DNA from: Xanthomonas arboricola pv. juglandis | GTDB taxonomy: Bacteria > Pseudomonadota > Gammaproteobacteria > Xanthomonadales > Xanthomonadaceae | Reading direction: 5' to 3' | Length of the DNA: 60,970 nucleotides | Assembly (NCBI RefSeq): GCF_001013475.1 | Contig: NZ_JZEF01000007.1 | Location: 1-60,970, forward strand | Part shown: positions 27,267 to 35,933 of the stretch, in pieces | Layout: each line of letters opens with the position of its first letter | Numbering within the stretch: position 1 is the stretch's first letter | Translations under genes and position numbers: made by a program | The notes under the pieces: model-generated | What the model saw: only the letters and a program-made list of their open reading frames with translations | Database searches by the model: none | What the model was told of the DNA's origin: nothing

Positions 27267-27710
27267 ATGACTTTGCATCTCAATGACCTCAAGCCCGCCG
27301 ACGGCGCCCGTACCGAGCGCACCCGCGTCGGTCGTGGCATCGGCTCCGGCCTTGGCAAGACCTGCGGCCGCGGCCACAAGGGTTCGTTCGCTCGCAAGGG
27401 CGGCGGCAAGATCAAGGCCGGCTTCGAAGGCGGCCAGACGCCGATGCAGCGCCGTCTGCCGAAGATCGGCTTCCGTTCCAAGATGGCGCGTGACAGTGCC
27501 GAAGTGTTGTCCTACCAGCTGGACAAGCTGGAAGCCGGTGAGATCGACTTTGCAGCGCTGCGTGCGGCCAATCTGGTCCCGAGCCGCGCCAAGAAGGCGA
27601 AGATCGTGCTGAAGGGCGAGCTGAGCAAGAAGTTCGTGCTGAAGGGTGTCGCCGCAAGTGCGGGCGCCAAGGCAGCAATCGAAGCTGCCGGCGGCAGCGT
27701 AGAGGAGTAA
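27267..27710 (+). CDS. rplO: 50S ribosomal protein L15
   Basis: A 147-residue late-assembly protein (E. coli 144). The ATG at 27267 gives [16 protein letters not shown], 4 bases after the rpmD stop; the GTTGAGGA upstream serves as ribosome-binding site, and the longer frame would overlap rpmD. The Gly/Arg-rich N-terminal extension [18 protein letters not shown] threads into rRNA. secY follows after 7 bases. Confidence 0.96.
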   Translation: MTLHLNDLKPADGARTERTRVGRGIGSGLGKTCGRGHKGSFARKGGGKIKAGFEGGQTPMQRRLPKIGFRSKMARDSAEVLSYQLDKLEAGEIDFAALRAANLVPSRAKKAKIVLKGELSKKFVLKGVAASAGAKAAIEAAGGSVEE

Positions 27711-27717
27711 TCGGCAG

Positions 27718-29085
27718 ATGGCGCAGGCTGGCATTGGTAACCTCGGTGGCGGGCTCGGCAAGTTCACGGAACTTCGCCAGCGGCTACTGTTCGTCCTCGG
27801 GGCATTGATTGTCTATCGCATCGGCTGCTATGTGCCGGTGCCGGGCGTGAATCCCGATGCCATGCTTTCGTTGATGCAGGCGCAGGGCGGCGGCATCGTG
27901 GATATGTTCAACATGTTCTCGGGCGGCGCCCTGCACCGTTTCAGTATTTTTGCGTTGAACGTGATGCCGTATATCTCGGCATCGATCGTGATCCAGTTGG
28001 CCACGCACATCTTTCCCGCCCTCAAGGCGATGCAGAAGGAAGGCGAATCCGGCCGACGCAAGATCACCCAGTATTCGCGCATCGGTGCGGTGTTGCTGGC
28101 GGTGGTGCAGGGCGGCAGTATCGCGCTGGCCCTGCAGAACCAGACCGCGCCTGGTGGCGCTCCGGTGGTGTACGCGCCGGGCATGGGCTTTGTGCTCACC
28201 GCAGTGATTGCACTGACCGCCGGCACCATCTTCCTGATGTGGGTGGGCGAGCAGGTCACCGAGCGGGGCATCGGTAACGGTGTGTCGCTGATCATCTTTG
28301 CCGGCATCGTTGCAGGCCTTCCGTCGGCGGCAATCCAGACCGTCGAGGCCTTCCGCGAAGGCAATTTGAGCTTCATTTCGCTGCTGCTGATCGTTATCAC
28401 CATTCTGGCGTTCACGCTGTTTGTGGTGTTTGTCGAGCGCGGGCAGCGACGTATCACGGTCAATTACGCGCGCCGCCAGGGCGGTCGCAATGCGTACATG
28501 AACCAGACCTCGTTCCTGCCGCTGAAGCTCAACATGGCAGGCGTGATTCCGCCGATCTTCGCGTCCAGCATCCTGGCCTTCCCGGCGACGCTGTCGATGT
28601 GGTCGGGTCAGGCGGCATCTGGCAGTGGCGTGGGTTCGTGGCTGCAGAAGATCGCCAATGCGCTTGGGCCCGGCGAGCCGGTGCACATGCTGGTATTCGC
28701 TGCGCTGATCATCGGCTTCGCGTTCTTCTATACCGCGCTGGTGTTCAACTCGCAGGAAACCGCCGACAACCTCAAGAAGTCGGGCGCACTGATTCCGGGT
28801 ATCCGTCCGGGCAAGGCGACGGCTGACTATGTTGACGGCGTGCTGACCCGGCTGACCGCAGCGGGTTCGCTGTACCTGGTGATCGTCTGCCTGCTGCCGG
28901 AAATCATGCGCACCCAGCTTGGCACCTCGTTTCACTTCGGTGGTACGTCGTTGCTGATCGCCGTGGTGGTGGTGATGGACTTCATCGCGCAGATCCAGGC
29001 CCATCTGATGTCGCATCAGTATGAGAGCCTGCTGAAGAAGGCCAACCTCAAGGGTGGCTCGCGCGGCGGTCTGGCGCGCAGTTAA
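27718..29085 (+). CDS. secY: Preprotein translocase channel subunit SecY
   Basis: A 455-residue inner-membrane protein (E. coli 443) forming the Sec channel. It starts [43 protein letters not shown] and shows the expected ten hydrophobic segments. The plug-region [28 protein letters not shown] and cytosolic loop [12 protein letters not shown] are conserved. It closes the spc set. rpmJ, which follows secY in E. coli, is absent; a 332-base leader to rpsM follows instead. Confidence 0.98.
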   Translation: MAQAGIGNLGGGLGKFTELRQRLLFVLGALIVYRIGCYVPVPGVNPDAMLSLMQAQGGGIVDMFNMFSGGALHRFSIFALNVMPYISASIVIQLATHIFPALKAMQKEGESGRRKITQYSRIGAVLLAVVQGGSIALALQNQTAPGGAPVVYAPGMGFVLTAVIALTAGTIFLMWVGEQVTERGIGNGVSLIIFAGIVAGLPSAAIQTVEAFREGNLSFISLLLIVITILAFTLFVVFVERGQRRITVNYARRQGGRNAYMNQTSFLPLKLNMAGVIPPIFASSILAFPATLSMWSGQAASGSGVGSWLQKIANALGPGEPVHMLVFAALIIGFAFFYTALVFNSQETADNLKKSGALIPGIRPGKATADYVDGVLTRLTAAGSLYLVIVCLLPEIMRTQLGTSFHFGGTSLLIAVVVVMDFIAQIQAHLMSHQYESLLKKANLKGGSRGGLARS

Positions 29086-29417
29086 GTGGTACACTAGACC
29101 TTCATTGCGTGAAGGCGGCCTGGTTCCCGGGCCACGATCTTCCGATCAGAAGGGCGGCTCGCGCGACGTCTCGCGCGCGGGTGTGACGAGGTGGTCCTGT
29201 GCGGGAGTAGTACAGGCGATTCGGAGAAGTTTTCTGGATCAACATCGTCCGGCGCCGGAGCGAGGGCACACTCCCCACGCCGGGTCCATGGAACTTTTGG
29301 TTCCACGGGCTTCAAAGCAATCCGAGGCCTTGCTACAATTCCGAGTTCACTTTTGATCCATCCTGCCGGATGGCGCCTGGGCGCTGTCGGGCCATCACTC
29401 AGTTGGAGAATCGCGTC
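29086..29417 (+). promoter_or_regulatory. secY-rpsM spacer and alpha operon leader
   Basis: No gene is visible in these 332 bases, and no L36 reading frame. Small hairpins occur at 29099-29115 (CCTTCA/TGAAGG), 29161-29176 (GCGCGA/TCGCGC) and 29289-29305 (TGGAAC/GTTCCA). The rpsM promoter lies at 29311-29339. The leader after it holds CATCC/GGATG and GATGGC/GCCATC pairings that could be an S4 control site by analogy with the E. coli alpha leader. Confidence 0.6.
29311..29339 (+). promoter_or_regulatory. rpsM (alpha operon) promoter
   Basis: TTCAAA at 29311-29316 and TACAAT at 29334-29339 are separated by 17 bases, and TGC just before the -10 makes it an extended -10 promoter. The start point would be near 29346, about 70 bases before rpsM. 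Confidence 0.7.
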
Positions 29418-29774
29418 ATGGCGCGTATTGCAGGCGTCAACCTGCCAGCCCAGAAGCACGTCTGGGTCGGGTTGCAAAGCATCTACGGCATCGGCCGTAC
29501 CCGTTCGAAGAAGCTCTGCGAATCCGCAGGCGTTACCTCGACCACGAAGATTCGTGATCTGTCCGAACCCGAAATCGAGCGCCTGCGCGCCGAGGTCGGC
29601 AAGTATGTCGTCGAAGGCGACCTGCGCCGCGAAATCGGTATCGCGATCAAGCGACTGATGGACCTGGGCTGCTATCGCGGTCTGCGTCATCGCCGTGGTC
29701 TCCCGCTGCGTGGTCAGCGCACCCGTACCAACGCCCGCACCCGTAAGGGTCCGCGCAAGGCGATCAGGAAGTAA
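29418..29774 (+). CDS. rpsM: 30S ribosomal protein S13
   Basis: A 118-residue 30S head protein, same length as E. coli, contacting P-site tRNA and L5. The ATG at 29418 gives [34 protein letters not shown], and GTTGGAGAA lies upstream. The C-terminal [24 protein letters not shown] is typical. First gene of the alpha operon. Confidence 0.98.
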   Translation: MARIAGVNLPAQKHVWVGLQSIYGIGRTRSKKLCESAGVTSTTKIRDLSEPEIERLRAEVGKYVVEGDLRREIGIAIKRLMDLGCYRGLRHRRGLPLRGQRTRTNARTRKGPRKAIRK

Positions 29775-29784
29775 GGGATAGATC

Positions 29785-30177
29785 ATGGCAAAGCCAGCAG
29801 AAAAGAAAACGAAGAAGAAGATCAAGCGCGTCATCACTGACGGCGTCGCTCACGTCCACGCTTCGTTCAACAACACCATCGTCACCATCACCGATCGCCA
29901 GGGCAATGCACTGTCGTGGGCTACGTCCGGCGGCGCCGGCTTCCGTGGTTCGCGCAAGTCGACCCCGTTCGCTGCTCAGGTTGCCGCCGAAAAGGCTGGC
30001 CGCGCTGCGCTCGACTACGGCGTGAAGTCGCTGGAAGTACGTATCAAGGGTCCGGGTCCGGGCCGTGAGTCGGCCGTGCGTTCGTTGAACAACGTGGGCT
30101 ACAAGATCACCAACATCATCGACGTGACGCCAATCCCGCACAACGGGTGCCGTCCGCCGAAGAAGCGTCGCGTCTAA
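29785..30177 (+). CDS. rpsK: 30S ribosomal protein S11
   Basis: A 130-residue platform protein (E. coli 129) near the mRNA exit. It has a Lys-rich N-terminus ([15 protein letters not shown]) and the core [45 protein letters not shown]; it ends [13 protein letters not shown]. It follows rpsM by 10 bases. Confidence 0.98.
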   Translation: MAKPAEKKTKKKIKRVITDGVAHVHASFNNTIVTITDRQGNALSWATSGGAGFRGSRKSTPFAAQVAAEKAGRAALDYGVKSLEVRIKGPGPGRESAVRSLNNVGYKITNIIDVTPIPHNGCRPPKKRRV

Positions 30178-30192
30178 AGGGAGCGATAAGAA

Positions 30193-30819
30193 ATGGCTCG
30201 TTATATCGGTCCTACCTGTAAGCTCGCCCGCCGCGAAGGCGCCGACCTTTCCCTCAAGAGCCCGGCGCGTGCGCTGGACTCCAAGTGCAAGCTTGAGCAG
30301 AAGCCCGGCCAACACGGCGCGGCTCGCAAAGGCAAGCTCTCCGACTACGCTACCCAGCTGCGTGAAAAGCAGAAGGTCAAGCGCATCTACGGTTTGCTGG
30401 AACGTCAGTTCCGCAACTACTACAAGAAGGCCTCGACCAAGAAGGGCAACACCGGCGAGAACCTGCTGCAGTTGCTGGAAACCCGTCTGGACAACGTCTG
30501 CTACCGCATGGGCTTTGCCGTCACCCGTCCGGCCGCGCGCCAGCTGGTGTCGCACCGTGGCGTGCTGGTCAATGGCAAGTCGGTGAATCTGGCTTCGTAC
30601 CAGATCAAGGCTGGCGATGCGATCACGCTGTCGGAAAAGGCACAGAAGCAGCTTCGCGTGCAGGAAGCCCTGACCGTGGCTGAGCAGCACGACATGACGC
30701 CGTCGTGGGTCGAAGTCGATTCGAAGAAGTTCAGCGGCGTGTTCAAGGCCGTTCCGGATCGCGCTGACCTGCCTTCGGATATCAACGAAGCGCTGATCGT
30801 CGAGTTGTATTCGAAGTAA
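30193..30819 (+). CDS. rpsD: 30S ribosomal protein S4
   Basis: A 208-residue primary 16S rRNA binder (E. coli 206) and, in E. coli, repressor of the alpha operon. [19 protein letters not shown] starts the protein; the S4 RNA-binding domain ([35 protein letters not shown]) lies at about residues 95-130. GGGAGCGATAAG precedes the ATG. rpoA follows after 53 bases. Confidence 0.98.
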   Translation: MARYIGPTCKLARREGADLSLKSPARALDSKCKLEQKPGQHGAARKGKLSDYATQLREKQKVKRIYGLLERQFRNYYKKASTKKGNTGENLLQLLETRLDNVCYRMGFAVTRPAARQLVSHRGVLVNGKSVNLASYQIKAGDAITLSEKAQKQLRVQEALTVAEQHDMTPSWVEVDSKKFSGVFKAVPDRADLPSDINEALIVELYSK

Positions 30820-30872
30820 TTCACATTGGAGAGCCTCCGGCACCGCCGGAGGTTCGCAGGAGACCCCGCAAC

Positions 30873-31871
30873 ATGACGGTTACCGCCAACCAGGTTCTGC
30901 GCCCCCGTGGTCCGCAGATCGAACGTCTTACCGACAATCGCGCAAAGGTCGTGATCGAGCCCTTGGAGCGCGGTTACGGGCACACGCTGGGCAATGCCCT
31001 GCGTCGTGTGCTGTTGTCGTCGATCCCGGGTTTTGCGATCACCGAGGTCGAGATCGACGGCGTGCTGCACGAGTACACCACGGTCGAAGGGCTGCAGGAA
31101 GACGTGCTTGACGTCCTGCTCAACCTGAAAGACGTGGCGATTCGTATGCATAGTGGCGACAGCGCGACGCTGTCGTTGTCCAAGCAGGGTCCGGGCACGG
31201 TCACTGCAGCCGACATCAGGACCGATCACAACGTCGAGATCATCAACGGCGACCACGTGATCTGCCACCTGACCAAGGACACGGCGCTGAACATGCGCCT
31301 GAAGATCGAGCGTGGTTTCGGCTATCAGCCGGCTGCCGCGCGTCGTCGTCCGGACGAAGAGACCCGCACCATCGGTCGTCTGATGCTGGATGCGTCGTTC
31401 TCGCCGGTGCGTCGCGTTGCCTATGCCGTGGAAGCTGCGCGCGTTGAACAGCGCACCGACCTCGACAAGCTGGTGATCGATATCGAAACCAACGGAACGA
31501 TCGATGCCGAGGAAGCCGTGCGCACCGCCGCCGACATCCTCAGCGATCAGCTGTCGGTGTTCGGCGATTTCACCCACCGCGATCGCGGTGCGGCCAAGCC
31601 GGCTGCCAGCGGCGTGGATCCGGTGCTGCTGCGCCCGATCGACGACCTTGAGCTGACCGTGCGTTCGGCCAACTGCCTGAAGGCCGAGAGCATCTACTAC
31701 ATCGGCGATCTGATCCAGAAGACCGAAGTGGAGCTGCTCAAGACCCCGAACCTCGGCAAGAAGTCGCTGACCGAAATCAAGGAAGTGCTGGCACAGCGCG
31801 GCCTTGCGCTGGGCATGAAGCTGGAGAACTGGCCGCCGGCCGGTGTCGCCCAGCATGGCATGCTTGGTTAA
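30873..31871 (+). CDS. rpoA: DNA-directed RNA polymerase subunit alpha
   Basis: A 332-residue subunit (E. coli 329) that dimerises to scaffold the polymerase and contacts activators and UP elements. The N-terminal domain includes [23 protein letters not shown] (about residues 30-52). The C-terminal domain includes [22 protein letters not shown] and [16 protein letters not shown], with the helix-hairpin-helix that binds DNA. A strong terminator immediately follows, separating it from rplQ. Confidence 0.99.
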   Translation: MTVTANQVLRPRGPQIERLTDNRAKVVIEPLERGYGHTLGNALRRVLLSSIPGFAITEVEIDGVLHEYTTVEGLQEDVLDVLLNLKDVAIRMHSGDSATLSLSKQGPGTVTAADIRTDHNVEIINGDHVICHLTKDTALNMRLKIERGFGYQPAAARRRPDEETRTIGRLMLDASFSPVRRVAYAVEAARVEQRTDLDKLVIDIETNGTIDAEEAVRTAADILSDQLSVFGDFTHRDRGAAKPAASGVDPVLLRPIDDLELTVRSANCLKAESIYYIGDLIQKTEVELLKTPNLGKKSLTEIKEVLAQRGLALGMKLENWPPAGVAQHGMLG

Positions 31872-31880
31872 TGCATCACC

Positions 31881-31915
31881 GCATGGGCGTCTTCGGGCGC
31901 CCATGCTGTTTTTTT
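31881..31915 (+). terminator. Strong intrinsic terminator between rpoA and rplQ
   Basis: GCATGGGCGTC (31881-31891) pairs with GGCGCCCATGC (31896-31906) over an 11-bp stem (one G-U) closed by the very stable TTCG tetraloop. TG and seven Ts follow (31907-31915). It is one of the best-formed terminators in the window. Confidence 0.93.
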
Positions 31916-32051
31916 ACATCGACGGGCCAAAGCCCGCGGTGACATCCGGTCAAAGGACGGCCGGCTCGGACCAACCGCAGTCCATTCAACAGCGCCAGGA
32001 TGGCGACAACGTCTCTCAAGCAGTCTCAACATTCCTTAGGAAATCACACTC

Positions 32052-32435
32052 ATGCGTCACCAGAAATCCGGTCGTAAATTCAACCGCACCAGCGCGCACC
32101 GCGAAGCCATGTTCCGCAATATGGCCGCGTCGCTGTTCAAGCACGAGCTGATCAAGACCACCTTGCCGAAGGCCAAGGAACTGCGTCGCGTCGCCGAGCC
32201 GCTGATCACCATCGGCAAGGTCGATGGCGTTGCCAATCGTCGTCTGGCGTTTGCTCGCCTGCGCGACAAGGAAGCAGTGGGCAAGCTGTTCGTCGAACTG
32301 GGCCCGCGTTACGCGACCCGTCCCGGCGGCTACCTGCGCATCCTGAAGGCCGGCTTCCGTGCCGGTGACAATGCGCCGATGGCGTATGTCGAGCTGGTCG
32401 ACCGTCCGGTCGTCGCCGAGGAAGTGGCCGAGTAA
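32052..32435 (+). CDS. rplQ: 50S ribosomal protein L17
   Basis: A 127-residue protein, same length as E. coli, near the tunnel exit. It begins [32 protein letters not shown] and contains [13 protein letters not shown]. It is normally the last gene of the alpha operon. Here a strong terminator and a 180-base leader separate it from rpoA, so it needs readthrough or its own promoter, which I could not identify. TTAGGAAATC is upstream of the ATG, and a good terminator follows the stop. Confidence 0.97.
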
Positions 32436-32462
32436 TCGGTTCGCCCTTCGCAAAGATTCTCG

Positions 32463-32490
32463 AAAAGCCCGGCTAGCGCCGGGCTTTTTT
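32463..32490. terminator. rplQ terminator
   Basis: AAAA, then GCCCGGC (32467-32473), loop TAGC, GCCGGGC (32478-32484) and six Ts. The symmetric A- and T-runs could terminate in both directions. The rest of the 325-base gap up to dsbB holds no gene, only the putative promoter at 32702. Confidence 0.92.
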
Positions 32491-32701
32491 ATTGCCGGTG
32501 CCGGACCATGGCGGTCGATCTTGGTGCCGGTCTTGCGCCAGCGCAGCGCAGTGACGTGCGGGGCCGAGGCTGATCGACACGGGCACTGCAAAAGTGACCG
32601 CATCCGGCAGCGTGGCGCGGTCTGCAGGGTGGCGCATGACTGTCGACCTGCATGACTGCACCGGGCCTGCCGCCAGGCAACCTGCCCGATGCAGGCATCC
32701 G

Positions 32702-32730
32702 TGGTCACCGCGGCAGCGATGGCTGATAAT
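32702..32730 (+). promoter_or_regulatory. Putative dsbB promoter
   Basis: TGGTCA at 32702-32707 and GATAAT at 32725-32730 with a 17-base spacer give a moderate sigma70 match. The start point would be about 24 bases before the dsbB ATG. Confidence 0.4.
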
Positions 32731-32760
32731 CGGGCATTCGTTCTTAGGCAAGCGGTAGCG

Positions 32761-33279
32761 ATGAATCCATTTCGTTGGGGTTTCCGGGCGCAGTTTCTGC
32801 TGGGCTTTCTTGCCTGCGCAGGACTGCTTGCCTACGCGATCTATGTGCAGCTGCATCTTGGGCTGGAGCCTTGCCCGCTATGCATCTTCCAGCGGATCGC
32901 GTTTGCGGCGCTGGCGGTGTTGTTTCTGCTGGGCGCCTTGCATGGGCCGCGCGCCGCGGGCACGCGCAAGCTCTATGGCGTGCTGAGCTTCATCGCTGCC
33001 GGCGTCGGCATGGGCATCGCGGCGCGGCATGTCTGGGTGCAGATCCGGCCCAAGGACATGATGTCCTCGTGCGGGCCGCCGTTGAGCTTCCTGAGCGAGA
33101 CGATGGGGCCGTTCGAAGTGTTCCGCACCGTGCTGACCGGCACCGGCGACTGCGGCAATATCGATTGGCGCTTTCTGGGCCTGAGCATGCCGATGTGGAG
33201 CATGCTGTGGTTTGTGGGCCTGGCGCTATGGGCGCTGTATGCCGGCTTCAGGCAGCGTGGTCCGCGCAAATTGTTCTGA
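32761..33279 (+). CDS. dsbB: Disulfide bond formation protein B
   Basis: A 172-residue quinone reductase of the inner membrane that reoxidises periplasmic DsbA. Four hydrophobic spans are visible. The first periplasmic cysteine pair is C38-P-L-C41 after LEP; the second pair is C104 and C131, matching E. coli C41/C44 and C104/C130. The quinone-contacting QR of IFQRI follows the first pair. I start at the ATG at 32761, giving MNPFRWGF at family length (176 aa); upstream in-frame codons lack a signal. Confidence 0.95.
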   Translation: MNPFRWGFRAQFLLGFLACAGLLAYAIYVQLHLGLEPCPLCIFQRIAFAALAVLFLLGALHGPRAAGTRKLYGVLSFIAAGVGMGIAARHVWVQIRPKDMMSSCGPPLSFLSETMGPFEVFRTVLTGTGDCGNIDWRFLGLSMPMWSMLWFVGLALWALYAGFRQRGPRKLF

Positions 33280-33327
33280 TCGTTTCGTTCCGGCGCTGGC
33301 CGGCGCCCGAGATTTCTGGAGTTCACG

Positions 33328-34719
33328 ATGTCCGCTTCCCCTCATTCGTCCGTCAACCGGGCAGACCAGTGGTCGCCGCAGAGCTGGCGGCAGCGTCCGG
33401 CGTTGCAGATGCCGGTCTACCCGGACGCCGTTGCGCTGGAACACACGCTGGGCGAGTTGCGGCAGTTGCCGCCGCTGGTGACCTCCTGGGAAATCTTCGC
33501 GCTCAAGCGTCAGCTGGCGGAGGCGCAGGAAGGCAAGCGCTTCCTGCTGCAGGGCGGGGACTGCGCCGAGAATTTCAGCGATTGCGAATCGGGCACGATC
33601 TCCAATCGCCTGAAGGTGCTGCTGCAAATGAGCCTGGTGCTGGTGCATGGTCTGCACCTGCCGGTGGTGCGGGTAGGGCGCTTTGCCGGGCAGTACGCCA
33701 AGCCACGTTCGGCCGACACCGAAACCCGCGACGGGGTGACCTTGCCGAGCTACCGCGGCGATGTGATCAACGCGCCGGCCTTCACCGAAGCGGCGCGCGT
33801 GCCGGATCCGCAGCGCATGATCACCGCGCATTCGCGCTCGGCGATGACGATGAATTTCGTGCGCGCCCTGATCGACGGCGGCTTTGCCGACCTGCACCAT
33901 CCCGAATACTGGAATCTGGACTGGGTGGGGTATTCGCCGCTGGCGGCGGACTACCAGAAGATGGTGGCGTCGATCGGCGATGCGGTGCGCTTCATGGAGA
34001 CCCTGTCCGGCGCGGAGGTCTACAACCTCAATCGCATCGACTTCTACACCTCGCACGAGGCGCTGTTGCTGCCGTACGAGGAAGGCCTGACCCGGCAGGT
34101 GCCGCGCCAGTGGGGCTGGTTCAACCTGAGCACGCATTACCCGTGGATCGGCATGCGCACCGCCGCGCTGGATGGCGCGCATGTGGAATACCTGCGTGGC
34201 GTGCGTAATCCGATCGCGATCAAGGTAGGGCCGTCGGTGCAGCCGGATCAGCTGTTGCGTCTGATCGACGTGCTCAATCCCGAAGACGAACCCGGCCGCC
34301 TGAGCTTCATCCATCGCATGGGCGCGGCGCAGATCGCCGAGAAGTTGCCGCCGCTGCTGGAGGCGGTCAAGCGCGGTGGACGTCGTGTGTTGTGGGTCTG
34401 CGATGCGATGCATGGCAATACCGAAAGCACCGGAAATGGCTACAAAACTCGGCGTTTCGACAATATCCGCAGCGAGGTCGAGTTGTCCTTCGATCTGCAT
34501 GCGGCCGCCGGGACGCGGCTGGGCGGGGTGCATCTGGAACTGACCGGCGAAGACGTCACCGAATGCACCGGTGGTGCGCGCGAGCTGACCGAGCGCGACC
34601 TGGAACGCGCCTATCGCTCCAGCGTGGACCCGCGCCTGAACTACGAGCAGTCGCTGGAAATCGCAATGGCGATCGTGCGCAAGCAACAGCAGGTGGCGTC
34701 GCAACCGCTGGGCGCGTGA
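33328..34719 (+). CDS. aroG: Class II 3-deoxy-7-phosphoheptulonate (DAHP) synthase
   Basis: A 463-residue enzyme that condenses phosphoenolpyruvate and erythrose 4-phosphate, the first step of the shikimate pathway. It is the plant/Mycobacterium class II type: WRQRPALQMPVYPD, FLLQGGDCAENF (metal-ligand Cys), RVGRFAGQYAKPRS, HEALLLPYEEGLTR, WGWFNLSTHYPWIGMRT, CDAMHGNT (ligand His), ELTGEDVTEC (ligand Glu) and VDPRLNYEQSLE (ligand Asp). It is not related in sequence to E. coli AroF/G/H. It stands 48 bases after dsbB with CTGGAG upstream. Confidence 0.95.
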   Translation: MSASPHSSVNRADQWSPQSWRQRPALQMPVYPDAVALEHTLGELRQLPPLVTSWEIFALKRQLAEAQEGKRFLLQGGDCAENFSDCESGTISNRLKVLLQMSLVLVHGLHLPVVRVGRFAGQYAKPRSADTETRDGVTLPSYRGDVINAPAFTEAARVPDPQRMITAHSRSAMTMNFVRALIDGGFADLHHPEYWNLDWVGYSPLAADYQKMVASIGDAVRFMETLSGAEVYNLNRIDFYTSHEALLLPYEEGLTRQVPRQWGWFNLSTHYPWIGMRTAALDGAHVEYLRGVRNPIAIKVGPSVQPDQLLRLIDVLNPEDEPGRLSFIHRMGAAQIAEKLPPLLEAVKRGGRRVLWVCDAMHGNTESTGNGYKTRRFDNIRSEVELSFDLHAAAGTRLGGVHLELTGEDVTECTGGARELTERDLERAYRSSVDPRLNYEQSLEIAMAIVRKQQQVASQPLGA

Positions 34720-34805
34720 TGTCGCTGTACGCATGACGTGATGCTCATGCCGCGTGCGGCATGATGCTGCAGCCATCCCTCTTTCCCCCCCACAGGAGGA
34801 ACGGT

Positions 34806-35933
34806 TTGACTGCCGATTGGAACGTCATCCGCGAATACGCAATCCCGCTTGGTGCCGCGCTGCTGGCGGGTATCGTCACCTGGTCGTTGATGCTGTGGCT
34901 GTTTCGCCGCATGCAGGGCCGCGACTATCGCCGCGCACGCATCATCCGTGTGGTCACGCTGCCGGCTGCCTTCATCCTGCCGCTGCTGTTTCTGGGCGTC
35001 GCCACCGAAGCGACGCCGCTATCCGGCAAGGGGCTGGCGGCGATGCAGCATCTGCTGCATGTCGGCATCGTCGGCTGCGTGACCTGGCTGTTGGTGCGCG
35101 CCGTCGCCGCCGGCGAGATGGCGATTCTGCGCAGCAACCCGATCGAGGTGTCCGACAACCTCACCGCACGGCGCATCCAGACCCAGACACGCGTGCTGAG
35201 CCGGGTGGTGATGGGCGCGGTGATCCTGCTCGGCATCTCGGTGGTGCTGCTGACCTTTCCGCAGGTGCGCCAGATCGGCAAGACGCTGCTGGCCTCGGCC
35301 GGCATCATCGGCCTGGTGGCCGGTATCGCGGCCAAGCCGGTGTTCGGCAACCTGATCGCCGGTTTGCAGATTGCCTTGACCCAGCCGATCCGGCTGGACG
35401 ATGTGGTGATCGTGGAGGGCGAGTGGGGCCGCATCGAGGAGATCGGCAGCTCGTATGTGGTGGTGCGGATCTGGGACGAGCGGCGCATGGTGGTGCCGTT
35501 GACCTGGTGGATCGAGCACCCGTTCCAGAACTGGACTCGCAGCAGCGCCGATCTGCTCGGTACCGCATTCCTGTGGCTGGACTACCGCACCCCGATCGCG
35601 GCGGTGCGTGCCGAGCTGGAGCGCATCTGCAAGAGCGAGCCGCTGTGGGATGGGCGCGTGTGCGTGACCCAGGTGACTGAAACCAGCGAGAGCACGATCC
35701 AGGTGCGCCTGCTGGTGAGTGCGCGCAATTCCGGCGATGCGTTCGATCTGCGCTGCATCAGCCGCGAGCGCATGATCGACTTCCTGACCCGCGAGCACCC
35801 TTACGCACTGCCCAGGATCCGCGCCGAAATCGCCGCGCAGGAAAAGCCGCCCCTGCGCGCTGCCGCGCCGATCGTCCAGGAGAGCGTGCGCTCGCCCGGT
35901 GCCGAAGACGGCGAGCCTGCGACTACGGTGTAG
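34806..35933 (+). CDS. MscS-family mechanosensitive ion channel
   Basis: A 375-residue inner-membrane protein. I choose the TTG at 34806 because a perfect AGGAGG lies 6 bases upstream; the in-frame ATG at 34761 would read through that site. Hydrophobic spans lie near residues 12-32, 45-60 and 75-95, then the pore helix ASAGIIGLVAGIAAKPVFGNLIAGLQIALTQPIRLDDVV, the MscS core. The beta domain (EGEWGRIEEIGSSYVVVRIWDERRMVVPLTWW) follows. It should relieve osmotic downshock. The 3' end overlaps the convergent amidase gene by 11 bases. Confidence 0.88.
   Translation: MTADWNVIREYAIPLGAALLAGIVTWSLMLWLFRRMQGRDYRRARIIRVVTLPAAFILPLLFLGVATEATPLSGKGLAAMQHLLHVGIVGCVTWLLVRAVAAGEMAILRSNPIEVSDNLTARRIQTQTRVLSRVVMGAVILLGISVVLLTFPQVRQIGKTLLASAGIIGLVAGIAAKPVFGNLIAGLQIALTQPIRLDDVVIVEGEWGRIEEIGSSYVVVRIWDERRMVVPLTWWIEHPFQNWTRSSADLLGTAFLWLDYRTPIAAVRAELERICKSEPLWDGRVCVTQVTETSESTIQVRLLVSARNSGDAFDLRCISRERMIDFLTREHPYALPRIRAEIAAQEKPPLRAAAPIVQESVRSPGAEDGEPATTV

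Noticed and set aside
34761..34805. ATG at 34761 as the mscS start
   Set aside because: It would encode the ribosome-binding site itself; AGGAGG followed at 6 bases by TTG (34806) is the better start.
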